Positions 23,458-34,920 of a stretch of DNA of 64,000 bases are shown one piece after another. The first letter of the stretch is position 1; each line of letters starts with the position of its first letter. The notes under the pieces are model-generated. The model saw nothing but the letters and a program-made list of their open reading frames with translations, made no database searches and was not told where the DNA came from. The DNA lies in contig WTXI01000114.1 in assembly GCA_022376515.1 (NCBI GenBank), positions 50,031 through 114,030 of the forward strand, written 5' to 3'. The translations under genes and the position numbers were made by a program. This DNA is from Lactifluus volemus. Taxonomy: Eukaryota; Basidiomycota; Agaricomycetes; Russulales; Russulaceae.

Positions 23458-24541
23458 ATGTCTGGCTTTAAGAAGTTTGCAATCGTGGGCGCGGGCAACA
23501 TCGGTGCCTTCATCGTCGAAGAGCTGCTCAAACAGAAGACCGCAGGAGCCATTGACGATGTCACTATCGTCACACGCCCCGTAAGTACTACCAGTGTTCC
23601 CCTCCGCTTCTCTCAGCGCACACTCTTTTTGTCTTGCAAAACAAGAAAAACTGACCAGCTCTGTCCACGCAGGAATCCCGTGACAAAGAACAAAACAAAG
23701 CCTTCGCAGCTCGCGGTGTGCACATCAGGGCCGCCGAGTACACCGACGTCCCTGCGCTTACATCGGCACTCACTGGCACGCATGTAGTCATCTCGACGAT
23801 CAGTTTCATGGCCATCGATGCGCAAGTGCATATTGCTCAGGCTGCTAAAGCCGCCGGAGCGAGCCTCTTCGTGCCAAGCGAATTTGGTGGACCAACGGAT
23901 TCACAAAAAGGCCTGTTCGGTGCCAAGGGTGGACTGCATGCCAAACTTCGGGAGGTTGGCCCCCCGCAGCTGCTCGTGTATACTGGCCCATTCGCAGATT
24001 CCTCTTTCGAAGGGTACGTTTCTTCATCTCCCTGTCCGATATAGTCGGCCAAGAAATGATTGACCAATGGCTGGGCAACAGCTTCGTAAATCTTGACGTG
24101 AAAAGTGGGAAGGTCGCCGTTGGCGGGGACGGCAAAGCCCCTATCTCTTGGACCTCGCGTACCGACATCGCACGGTTCCTTGCTTATGTACTCACCAATA
24201 CCCCCGCATCGCGACTGCAAAACCAGGTCCTGCGTCTTGAGGGTGACCGGGTGGTAAGTCAATTCGTATCTCCTTGTCATCGGGGCGTTTACAGAATGAT
24301 GTGGTTACAGTCATTCAACGAAGTATTCAGGGCCTATGAGCAGCGCACGGGAACGAAACTCGACGTAACATACAGGACGGTTGACTCGCTGCGTGCAAAG
24401 CTCGCGGAGAACGCATACGACTTTGACGCTCACCTGCACATCCTCTGGGCAACGGACGGGCTGGTGGGTGAGCCTGACAACGGCCTGTACCCGCAGTGGA
24501 ACCCCACGAAGGTTATTGACATCCTTGCGCCGAAAAAGTAG
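23458..24541 (+). CDS. NmrA-like / isoflavone-reductase-like NAD(P)-binding protein
   Basis: Four exons can be joined in frame: 23458-23580, 23673-24013, 24082-24253 and 24311-24541, with GT-AG introns of 92, 68 and 57 bp. The protein is about 289 residues, normal for the family. The N-terminus carries the Rossmann motif KKFAIVGAGNIGAFIVEELL. THVVISTISFMAIDAQ and the family segment FVPSEFGGPTD follow, with KISW-like APISWTSRTDIARFLAYVL in the second half. Members are atypical short-chain reductases, or NADP-sensing regulators when catalytic residues are lost. I cannot tell which from this sequence. A neighbouring divergent O-methyltransferase suggests secondary metabolism. The C-terminal WATDGLVGEPDNGLYPQWNP looks complete. 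Confidence 0.88.
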
Positions 24542-24704
24542 TCAATCGCGAGAAAGATAGTCTTTACTTGAGCCTAGTTAAATCAATGTGTGTTGTATGA
24601 CAGTTTGGCTCGCTATGGATTTACTTTGCCTGTGAAATGTCTGAAATATAATCGAGCGACCCGTGATATTAAGTCAAATTAACTGCAATGCGGCACACCA
24701 AGCG

Positions 24705-26389
24705 TCATACGAGCAGCTGACCAGCAGCTAGACTCTCCTCATCAGCCTGGATACCCCATACCCGCTTCAACATAATCTGTAGAAGCGCCCCTATGCCTGG
24801 AGTCCCTTCAACTACAGGTACACCTTCCTGCTCATCCTCACTAGGGTGTGATGATGCTTCCTCTATCTCAACGCACGCAAGGATGGCACCAGCTTCCACA
24901 GATAGAGTTGCTACCTGGTGCTGCATCGCAGTCTGCGCACGCGCGTATTCACCCTGAGCGCCGCGCCTATCGATAACGCACATCCCACGTGTGAGTTCGC
25001 CATTGCTGTGCAGCCACGTCCGGCACCTGATTGAGTATGTCATGCGAACTTATAGAAGGGAATTCGCACCGTTCCATCTGGAACAAGCGGTGGCGTACGG
25101 TCCACCCTGGCGCAGACCTTGTAGTCCAGGCGGATGCGCCACCGCCGCCCAAACGGCCGTAATATCATGCAGTTCCATTGCATCTACGCCATACGCACGC
25201 ATAACCTTGCGCGCTCGTAGGAGAAATGCACTGGTAAAATGTGTGAGAGGGGCCTTGCCAGTAGGAATGGACGGCATTTCCGTCGCGAAGGTGGGGTCCA
25301 CATGAACATTATAAGTGGCAAAGGGGAGTAAATGAGAAGTGGTAATATCGAGCGGGAGGAGGAGCACACGGGTGAGCGGCAGGCGCGTAGCCGGAGCAAT
25401 AAGCACTTCATGAACTGCGTACGGGTCCGCGAAAAAGTTGACTACGTAAGCAGTAAAAGATCAGTGGGTCTGCCAAGAGTTCGGAGAGGAAGGTAAGCAC
25501 ATTCAGCCATGGGAGTTGCATTTCCGGGAACATCGAGAGCACCTCCCATGATCACTACACGACCGATGCGCTCCCGTAGACACGCGCCATCTGTCCGCAA
25601 CATGTACGCGAGGTTAGTGAGGGGGCCCAACGCGATATACGTTACAGATTTCGGCGCGTGCTCGCGCAGGAGGTCGAGAGCAACCTGATGACCGGGGCGG
25701 TCGCTGAGCTCGAGCTGAGGGTGGCCTCCAGTCGAAAGGAAGTCCGGTGGAAGATTGAGTTCTGGGTGCGACACTGATATATCGCTCAGGCCGTCGCTAA
25801 AGTACTTCAACATGGAACTCCGTTGAAAACTGACATATGCATACCGGCCATGAAAGTAGGCCGCAGTTTCTAAGTCACCGTTGAGAGGACCTGCGGCACC
25901 TTTGACAACGAGAGGTTTTCGCGAAGGATTGTAGTTTGGGAAGAGGTGGCACGACTCTGGGTGTTGTTCTATATGTCGACCGACCGCCTGGTAGATCTTG
26001 AAGATGTTGGCGCTGAGAAGTGTCAATGGTTTCCCTTTGATGTAAATAAAATTAGTTACACACTAGCAGGCTTCCACATCGGTGTTACCTACGATTAGAT
26101 AAACATGAATTACGGACCAACTCGACGGTGAAAATGAAGGTATAACGCGTACCAAATGATACTACGAATGCAAGAATCTCTATTTCCGGGGAAGCAAGTG
26201 CTAAAAGGCTATTATCACAGTCAGTATATGTGGATTTTTGGAGAAAATTTGAACGGCAACATTGCGATGGTGTCATCTACACCAGGATCGGTGTCAACTG
26301 TGAGGAAATTGGGGCTCAGTACTACCCAAAAAAGATGATTGACATTAACGCATACTGATTACAGGCGTCCTGTCTAGGTTCTTAGACAT
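24705..26389 (-). CDS. Nucleoside hydrolase (inosine-uridine preferring type)
   Basis: Hydrolyses the N-glycosidic bond of ribonucleosides in purine/pyrimidine salvage. The start is chosen at ATG 26389: joining a short first exon (12th codon split) to the acceptor near 26303 gives RTPVIIDTDPGVDD, the calcium-binding DxDxxxDD signature. Small introns then give TIAILLALASPEIEILAF, SFGNTDVEACYANIFKIYQAVGRHIE, the conserved TYIALGPLTNLA, VVIMGGALDVPGN and PMAE followed by FNFFADPYAV. The last exon carries GELTRGMCVIDRRG and a Glu-rich stretch before the stop at 24705. The frame is intact with six or seven exons. It converges on the NmrA-like gene with about 160 bp between stops. Confidence 0.9.
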
Positions 26390-26738
26390 TTCTATGACTT
26401 GTCAATAGTCGTTGCGATGGTGTTGATAAGAGAAGAACCGAAACTCGGGCCGTTCCAAAGTCCGATCTGCACGCGCTAGCATTGTATTACGAGTCCACTG
26501 GTGGTAAATCGAGCCAGTACAGTGGGCTTTTGGAACGAAGAAATGACGACATTTCAGGTGGGCAGAATTGTGAACCAGGAATCGTTGATTATTGAGAGAG
26601 GATCTGTTAATGGGAGGTAAGAAAGGAATATACCGAATAACTATACAGTTGTGGCTGTCACGGTCACAGACGCGTACTAAGTCCCAACAACGTTGGGGGA
26701 AATTGAACGAACGCAGCGTCAAGACAAGTACACCAACG

Positions 26739-28015
26739 ATGGCCGAATCTCTGCGTTTTCTCGGTTCTCTTACTGGTCACTCAGGCTGGGTTACAGCTAT
26801 TGCAACTTCTTCAGAAACACCTGATTTCATCCTGACCGCCTCTCGAGGTAACTAGAGTAAACTCCTTCGTCAAATATCATTAGGTTTAAACATATATTCT
26901 TCCTAGATAAGACAATTATCGTCTGGCATCTCACTCGCGACGAGGATTCGTATGGATATCCAAAGCGTATCCTTCGTGGACATAATCATTTCGTCTCGGA
27001 CGTCGTCATCTCCTCTGACGGCCAGTTCGCTCTCTCTTCCTCTTGGGACCACACTCTCCGTCTTTGGGACCTCAACACTGGTGTCACAACCCGTAGATTT
27101 GTTGGCCACACATCCGACGTCCTTTCCGTCAGCTTTAGCGCCGACAATAGGCAGATCGTCTCTGGTTCACGCGACAAGACCATCAAGCTCTGGAACACCC
27201 TCGGAGAGTGCAAGTACGACATCAAAGAAGATGGTCACACCGAATGGTACGTCAATCTGATTTTATATGGCTTATCGAGCCCTGACTCTGCCTTCGAGGG
27301 TGTCTTGCGTCCGCTTCAGCCCTAATGTGATGAACCCCGTAATCGTCTCATGCGGTTGGGACAAAGTTGTAAAGGTGTGTCTTCCGCTCAACCCTAACTC
27401 CCTTTACCCTTGGGCGTGATGTTATACACATATATTTGCTACTTCAGAGGGCCAAAACCCGATGAGACCATAAAATATCACCAAGATCTCTGACCCTCAT
27501 TGTCATAAATCTCCCTTCCATATTTCTTACTCACATCACCGATAGGTCTGGGAACTCTCAAAATTCAAGCTAAAGACTAACCACTACGGACACACGGGAT
27601 ACATTAACACCGTTTCTGTCTCTCCCGATGGCTCGCTCGCAGCTTCAGGTGGCAAAGACGGCATCACCATGCTCTGGGACCTGAACGAGGGCAAACACCT
27701 CTATTCTCTCGAAGCAGGCGATATTGTTAATGCTCTTGTTTTCTCGCCCAACCGGTACTGGCTATGTGCAGCCACCGCTTCCTGCGTCAAAATTTTCGAC
27801 CTTGAGTCCAAGTATGGCTCCTCACCCCAACCCTTGCCGAAAGACTAACGTAACTGGACAGGTCGATCGTTGATGAGCTCAAGCCCGACTTTGTTGATGT
27901 TGGCGTCAACTCACGCGAACCCGAGTGCGTGTCCATTGCCTGGTCTGCAGACGGTCAGACCCTTTTCGGTGGCTTCACGGACAACCTGGTGCGGGTCTGG
28001 ACCGTCTCATCGTGA
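26739..28015 (+). CDS. RACK1: RACK1 (Asc1/Cpc2) WD-repeat ribosomal scaffold
   Basis: Five exons: 26739-26847, 26907-27246, 27299-27374, 27546-27811 and 27862-28015, all with clean GT-AG borders and an open frame. The product is about 314 residues, the usual RACK1 length, with seven WD repeats (for example [33 protein letters not shown] and the [12 protein letters not shown] blade). RACK1 sits on the 40S subunit near the mRNA exit, where it links translation, ribosome quality control and kinase signalling. The third intron (171 bp, far longer than the others) holds a C/D snoRNA. Expression is expected to be high and growth-linked. No defect is seen. Confidence 0.97.
27411..27497 (+). ncRNA. 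U24 (snR24/SNORD24-type) C/D-box snoRNA in RACK1 intron 3
   Basis: Box C GTGATGT (27416-27422), first guide ATATTTGCTAC (27430-27442 region), a CAGA-like D' box (27445-27448), C' box CGATGAG (27460-27466), second guide ATCACCAAGATCT (27477-27489) and box D CTGA (27490-27493). Flanking GGG and CCC can form the terminal stem. The two guide cores and their order match what I recall of yeast snR24 and human U24, which direct 2'-O-methylation of large-subunit rRNA. In budding yeast snR24 also lies in the intron of the RACK1 homologue ASC1. Assignment is by recognition, not by search. Confidence 0.88.
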
Positions 28016-29391
28016 GAGGTACACTATGCGTAGCTCGGGTAGCATGACGGGGCAGTTGATCGATCGTGTTATCATTTTGTTTGTATTTTTTTATATGCAA
28101 ACGCAAAAACGAACCCTTGCGGATCCCGGGAATGCTGTATGTTAAGGGCTATTCAAGCCAGTACGGATTAGTTTGTAGTGTGTTCTGCATGTCGAAGATA
28201 CGATTTAGTCCATATCTATCCTGAGCTTGCAATTTTACGCAGTGCATGGTAATTTATTGATTGTGGGAAATCGTCGACTTTAATGGCAACCTCCCTCCCC
28301 CTCTGCCTTAGGACAGCTCCTGCCACCTCTGCCATCGCAGCACCTCCTTCTTGCCGCCACCAGTGGGGAGTCTCTGTAGGCATGGTTCATGCTGGTACGT
28401 TGCGATTTATTTTTTTTGACTTCTCACACTGACATTTCTTTACCTTCTTGATTTTCCTTTCCTCCCTTTCATCCCCTACAACTTCATCCTGGCCTCATGG
28501 GATCTGTCCACCCAGCTGGCACTGAGGGAAGGCTGGGGGAGCAGCCATATACCGTGTTGACAGCCTATTGCGTCATGCTGTGGAGGTATCGCTGTTGTGA
28601 TCACCTGTGCACCTGACACCATCGACTGGCCCTAACATTTGGCATCTCCCCAAGCTGTTGCCCTCGACTCAAGTGCAGTGTCATGCTGCCTGCCCCAATG
28701 CCTCCCTGACACATCCCTCCTCTCCGCATCACCTTCGAGATGCTTCCCTGACACCTGGGCCTCCCTCCTCACTGCTGCTGTTGTTGTCCTCGCACGTCCC
28801 TGCCGACACTGCAGTTGCAAACAGATACCCCTTGCCTTTGTTCCTGCCTCTATAAACTCACCCTTGCTGTGCCATTGTGGGCCTTGCCATTGTGTTGCCA
28901 CTAGGTACTGTTCTCTCACTGCACTTCAATAAAGAACTCTCACACAAAGGTGTACTAGATCTATCTCAACGGTGACTGCCCACCCTCAATAGGAAGCTAA
29001 AGATCGACTTGTATGCTACGCATACAGTGTATCCCCATACCCTTTACTGGTGTAGTATGCACCCAAGAATGTGTCTATCGTGTTGCCATCGACCCACCTG
29101 ACCGCACCATCCATCAGCAGTCCTCACTTGGTGGATTCAAAGTGAGGACTGCAAGCCTCAGCACTGTGGGGGGTGAAGGAACTTCCAGCCGAGACTCGAA
29201 TAGCGATCGTCACGGAAAAGATCGAGGAAGGACCGACCAGGACGATCATGGATGACGATGGCGCTGGTGGAAGCAACGATCGAGGTGTGGAGGCAACACC
29301 TCCGGGATTCATGTTAGAGTGAAAAGTCGAGTGGGGATTTTAAAAAGGTTGGAGGGACACAATGCGGGCTAGATCTACAAAGTCAGTTCAT
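28016..29391. other. Intergenic region with a possible solo-LTR-like stretch
   Basis: Downstream of RACK1. From about 28300 to 29000 the sequence is C/T-rich with many GACACC/CTCC words. It contains TATAAA (about 28850) and, about 80 bp later, AATAAA (about 28930), the spacing of a promoter/polyadenylation pair inside an LTR. I could not find matching termini or a target duplication, so this is only a suggestion. No gene or RNA is recognised. Confidence 0.3.
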
Positions 29392-30620
29392 CTAAGAGAC
29401 AAGGGTTGCGTATCCTCCGTCCGCTTCGTGCATATTTCGTTGTCGTTCCGCATAATCCCACCGATCCAGTCCACCAAAATCGATGCGCACAAAGGCGCCG
29501 GCAGCCAGGCCTGCTTGCAACTCGGCCATGTGCGTCGCGCGCGCTCGCCAGCTATCTCCTCTGTATATGAAATTTTGTGTGTTTTTGCCTCTTCAGGCAA
29601 AAAGGTGGGGGAGGGAAATGTAAACTCACGTGGCGATGTCACCTGCGTCGCTGACGAGACGTGTGCAGCCGTCCGTGCGCGAGTGCAAGTCAAAGATCCA
29701 GAGCGTGCGTCCGCGTGCATCGTACGTCTCTTGTAGACCGCGTAAGCCCTTCAGTCTGTGTTGGTGGCGCGGTGCGGTACCGATTTGTGAGGCGTTGCTG
29801 GAAGGCGTTGTCGCAATGGCACGGACGGAGACGTCGAAGAGGAGACGTAGAGCGCGTAAATTCGATATGTCGCTCAGTCGTGTCGGGTCAGAGATGAGCG
29901 TGAACAGTGCAAGCTGTCCAGCATCATCTTCATCTTCTTCGTCTGATTCATCATCTTCGTCGTTGGCATCGGTTGTCGGCAAAGGAGACGATGACGACAT
30001 CTCCGCGTCCCCGTCATCGTTTACTGCCGCAGGTGCAGATGAATCCTGGTCCATAGCAAGGAATTCGCGTTCGGCGTCGCGTAGTGCATTGCAGAACGTG
30101 GCCCATGCGTCGTCGGAGCCCGAGCTGTAATCCGTGCGTACGACGATGCCAGGTGGCGCTTCATCATCAACATCATCGTATTCGTCGGCGTCGCTGGCCC
30201 AGGGCGGTAGTAGCTTATCGTCGACATCTGCCTGTGAAAATGGTGTGACGTTGCTGCCTGTGGCGGAGATGATGCACCCGCCCGGCGGGACGGGGCGCGG
30301 ATGAGCGTGAGAGCTTTACCTGGTGTGTGATTGTCGCGACGGTTACGGAGGTGGTGGTATTTGATAGAACGAGCGAGGCCCACGCGTGTGCGTCTAGCGA
30401 CCAAAATTCGTCTGCGATAAGCAAGAACAAGGAGCGTCGGTTGAGGTTGGGATGCTGAGTCTTGAGCACAGGATATCGTTCCTGAAGAGAAGTAATCATT
30501 TCAGTTATTGCTACGGTGGTAAGACGCTAAGCGTCACTGGCATGGGGATGGGCGTACGAGGCGGTAACGATGGAAGATGGAAGGATCGATGGGTTGCGTT
30601 CTTGGTGCTGTTGGTGCCAT
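29392..30620 (-). CDS. Hypothetical protein with acidic linker
   Basis: Not recognised. A gene model with at least four exons is supported by in-frame joins. ATG 30620 starts MAPTAPRTQPIDPSIFHRYR. An intron of about 76 bp joins it to ERYPVLKTQHPNLNRR and a helical segment, IADEFWSLDAHAWASLVLSN. A second intron leads into ADVDDKLLPPWASDADEYDD and a strongly acidic stretch (DEDDESDEEDEDD) near 29960. A C-terminal exon ends at 29392 after FVRIDFGGLDRWDYAERQR. The acidic, low-complexity middle suggests a nuclear or nucleic-acid-associated protein, but this is a guess. Codon use and intron style match its neighbours. Confidence 0.6.
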
Positions 30621-33600
30621 GTCTGTAGAACGACGATAAGTGACGGGACGTCGTCTCGAGAAGAGTGGAAGGGAAGGCCCGGTCCGAACGTCTTCTCTTC
30701 ACTATGACGATCCGGAAAACAAAGTCATATGGGGAAGTGGCTCTCGAGTAGGTGATGTGGCGAATCGCTCATTCTCTCGTTCATGCTCACCATGTCGTGG
30801 AGGTCCAACTGACAGAGTTGGCTGTCCTAGAAACAGGCTTCTATTCAATGGTCCACTCATAGAGTCCCCTTGACTGCCCTGAAACAAGTACTGCACTGTC
30901 AAGATGCGTCTTGTATGGCTCGAACACCACCGTGTGCGTCATTGCTCGACGATACCTTTTTTTTTTTGCACGGCATGGATAAGCCATTTCCTTCGGCCAT
31001 AATACGCCCCACCCACATGTTCGTTTACTCGACCCAGTTGTATTTGACCATCAACTCTCTCTCGAAAGCTGACACCTGTACATGCCGTCACCGCAGGAGT
31101 TGGTGGACTTCCGAGTACTCCGTAATTTAGCCTAGTATGGCTGTGGCCACTCCTCCGAACTCCTCGCAGACCAGATCCCTTGTTTCTATGTCACCCGTCA
31201 AACACAGGATCAAAAGTGCGATAACTGCATTTCTTATCGACTTTCGGGTGAGTCGGGCTTGATACCAGTAACTAGTAGCTCGTCATTCGACTCTCATCGA
31301 ACCTGAACGGCTGAAACGAGAGTGAGTCTTGAGCTCGTCGCTACACGACAATACGATCGATTGAACCGCCGGTTAACTCTTGTTCCCCACCCCGCTTTCG
31401 GCTATCGACTCGCTTGTGGTGCTCGGAAGAAGAGGGGATCATACCCTTCCAAGATATGAATCACGTTCCAAACTCGACAAAAGGGATGTCAAGCATAGCC
31501 CATCAAAGCTGCCAGATGATAAAACCAAATGCCGAGAAGTAAAATGATGTGATCCTTTCTTCTGGCCGCGCAATGAGCGCTCGTTGCTCCTCCCTCTTTC
31601 TTCACTTTTAATAAAGCGCATTAACTACGATATGAGATAGGGCGCAAAGTTGGCCTTTGCGCCATCTTGAAGTGGACTACAAAGCCAACACGATTGACTC
31701 ATATGTGCGGACATTATCGTTCCCTCCCTCCCTAAGGGCGGGCAGATTACCGTAGATGCCAGCCACGACTTGGAAGCCGGGGAGATAGAAGTAGTTGAAG
31801 TAAACCAGATGAAACGGTGTTGGCATTTGCGATGACTGAAACAAATGATGTTTCTTCAACGAGAAAAGACCACAAATCACGCTGCTTGACATCTGCAATG
31901 ACGTGGATGATGAGGAGCTCCGGTGATATCACGTTTTTCAAAACTAGCCGACATCAGAAATTCGATGACTCGACTCGGACTTGGTCGTCGCTCGGAGCAT
32001 CACCCTCACCCCGTCCGTTATGCGCGGTCTTTTCTAGATTCAGCTCAAAGTGATGATCACCCGTTATGGAAACCTCGATTCATGAAGTCAAGGACCAGCT
32101 CTCGGGGTTTATCATCATGTCACATAGGCTAGTCCCTCCGTGATTACTAAATCAAAGCGTGTGTGCAGATGAGAGACAATGGAAGAGTCTGCCCCTGCTG
32201 CCACTCACTCGTCACTCCTCATGTCCACGGCGATATATTGAACGTTGTTGAAGCAACGTGCCTGATTGTAACAGATGGGGACTCTTATACCAAAACTGGG
32301 AGGCACCCAGAGAAGTTCAATTCAAAACATGCCATGGGGGCGCCCCCTTGGGGCCTGGCATGGCATGGGTTCTAAAGTCGGCCCGTGATTGATGTACCCG
32401 TCTTATTTCCGCAATACCCATTTCTGACTGACGTTCCGCACTCTTCGCTTTTCACCCGCACAACCTACGCATACTCAAGTCTCGTTCGAGGAACACAGAG
32501 GGGTGCCTGAAAGTTGCTACGTGCGGAGCTATCGGATTACCGGATACACGTGCGTGGGAACTTTGGTCTTTTTCTCGATCTCCCGAACGGAACAAGCGAG
32601 ATTTTGGGACTTCGCGGGATCGATTGCCGATCCCTCCACGGCTATTGATGACCAGACCGCTACTACCTATGCACTTGCTTAGAGTTTCTTCTGCGAAGGC
32701 TGACCCCCAGAGAAGTTCTATATAATATATAGGTGTTATTCTTTTTTGCTCCATTTGAATGCTCACACATCGTAAAGCAACGGGGGCATGTTTCCAAGGT
32801 ATTCACTGAGCCATTTGCTGTGTCCTCGAATTCTCGCTTATATATCGGATCACGTCTTCTTGCGGTGATTTTTCACCTCGGAAGCATCGGTGGTCATATG
32901 ATGCGGTAGACCTGGACCTTCTCGCCTCACATTGGCATTGACTAGTGATTGCCTATTGCAAAATACGTACGACCTCTTTGATTTCCTACATGTTTTATTT
33001 CTTCAAGTTCGACAGCTAAAACCGGTGAACATGTCCCGTACCGGTCATGTTCGGCCGGCTTAGGGCTGACGATTGGACCAGTCGCCCCCTTGAATTGTTC
33101 TGTTACTTGACACTTAACCGAGTGCCCTAGTGTTTGAACAGGTATCTTGAGGTCGTGGCGCTTACTCGTGCTCTTGTTGGGTGGCACAATCCTCCAAATT
33201 CGTCATGTGCTCGCATTGACAACCGTGGCAGCCAGCTCACCACCTCCCAACCAAAAAAAAAGTACTACGCGAGCACTGCCCTCCACCAGCAGTAACGTCG
33301 AGCAATCCTTTCAGTGAGTGTATGACAGCGGACTCATATCTAACCGAGGGTTCATCTGTACTATTCGACCTGAATAGGCACCAACGGCATGCCGTTACTC
33401 GAGTTAACTTACCCCTTGGCGTTTCAAGAAATGACAGCGATGATGGCCAGGAGTTCACAATGCCGGGCCGCGGCTGAAAACATGACTTTACTGTATCGGG
33501 ATTTTTGAATACCTTTATCGGGAGTTGCGGAGCCGAATTTGACATAGATGAGGATATTTTTACTTAATTTTTCTAAACGGATTAATCAAAGGCGTCGCTT

Positions 33601-33904
33601 CGGGAAAACTTGATAAGGAAGTGAGTGCGAGGCTCACAAGATGAATTCACAGCATGGGAGAGGGCAGGGAGAGAGAAAAGAATGGTTACAAAAATGGAGC
33701 GAGGGGGGGGGAACGTGGGGCGTAAATACATGCCAACAGTATTTTTTGATTTCAAGTGAAAATGAAAAAGAAATTTGACTCTTTTTCGTTATCCCATATT
33801 GTGTAGTACGTACACATACACGCATTCTTCTCCATCTCCAACACGCACAGACTGTTCTATTCGCTCTCTTCTCACTCTCATTTATATAATCACGCTCCTT
33901 TCAA
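30621..33904. other. Long gene-poor region
   Basis: About 3.3 kb with no convincing coding exons on either strand. All open frames are short and lack domains. I see poly-T near 30957 and an imperfect palindrome around 32328-32362. The last 150 bp, with TTTATATAAT near 33880, are a plausible promoter for the glutaredoxin-like gene. No tRNA is seen. Confidence 0.4.
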
Positions 33905-34920
33905 ATGCATCGTAGAACCTCTTCCCAACGCCACTTGAGCCAGAGCGGCATGCCCCGTCCCACAGGCCCATCCTACTTTCATCCTCTAGGCTCACTTGGC
34001 CAGACAACTAGTACCGATTCGAGCATCTTTGTTAACATCATCGAGCTTTTCCATCCTCGGAAAACCCGTCAGCGCACTACCGTTCTATGCTTGGTAACCC
34101 TCATCATTATCACGTCTTACATCTGTCTCGTCTCTCCGCCCCTCTTCTCGCCCGGCGCAGGTCTTCACCGTCCAAATCTCGCCCACGCTGAAGATACCTG
34201 GCGAAAGTTGGCGGCGAAACTTCCGAGTCATCCGCCCGGTTTTTTACCCCCTCATCCACCGACGGAAATTTCACTCTCGCCTGAGCAGGAGCTCGGTGCG
34301 GTGACGGCCTTCATGGCAGCTCTCCCACAGAACGTCATTCCGACCGACATTGACCCGACGCAGCCGATCGACCCGCAGTTGGTGTTGGATTTTGACACGC
34401 GTGGACCGCAAGCAGAGGCAGAGGTCACCGACATCATCGAAGAAGTGTGGAGACGTAATCCCATGGTCTTGTTCTCAAAGGTAGGTAACCTTTCCGCTTT
34501 GCCTTGCTTTGCTTCTCCATATGGTCGTGACTTCATTGTTCAATGTGCTAATTATGTCCCGTTATGGCAGTCGCCGTCAGCCGTATCACGTGAGCTCAAG
34601 TCGATGTTACAAGACATGAACCTCAAGCCAGGTCCGACTATATTTGACATCAACCAACGTGGTCAGTATCTTCGTCTTCCATCCTTTCAGCAACCCCACT
34701 GACTCGAGTCATGTCTCTAGATGATGCCGACGTTCTTATCCCGCTTCTTTTTCGGCTCACGAACTCAACCGAGCTTCCAATTCTCCTCATTGGCGGTAAG
34801 CCGATTGGGTCGATGAATTTAATCCGAGAACTCAATGCCGACGGTCGGCTCCCCGCGCTTGCTCTCCTGGCCGGAGCCCGTTTTGACGATTCAAGGAAGC
34901 GTAGAAAGGGTCACCGGTGA
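33905..34920 (+). CDS. Membrane-anchored glutaredoxin-like protein lacking the active-site cysteine
   Basis: Three exons (33905-34480, 34571-34661, 34721-34920) join in frame into about 289 residues. A cytosolic N-terminus is followed by one transmembrane signal-anchor near residues 59-80 (TTVLCLVTLIIITSYICLVS), a Pro-rich stem and a C-terminal glutaredoxin fold. In the fold, NPMVLFSK is the strand before the active site, LPILLIGGKPIGSMNLIREL gives the cis-Pro and GG glutathione-binding parts, and an RKRRKGHR tail follows. This layout matches yeast Grx6/Grx7, single-pass secretory-pathway glutaredoxins. The expected CPYS/CSYS motif reads SPSAVS, so the catalytic cysteine is missing. The exon junction falls exactly there (K then S), so the loss is not a mis-splice I can repair. 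Possibly a non-redox glutathione or Fe-S binding relative. Confidence 0.75.
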
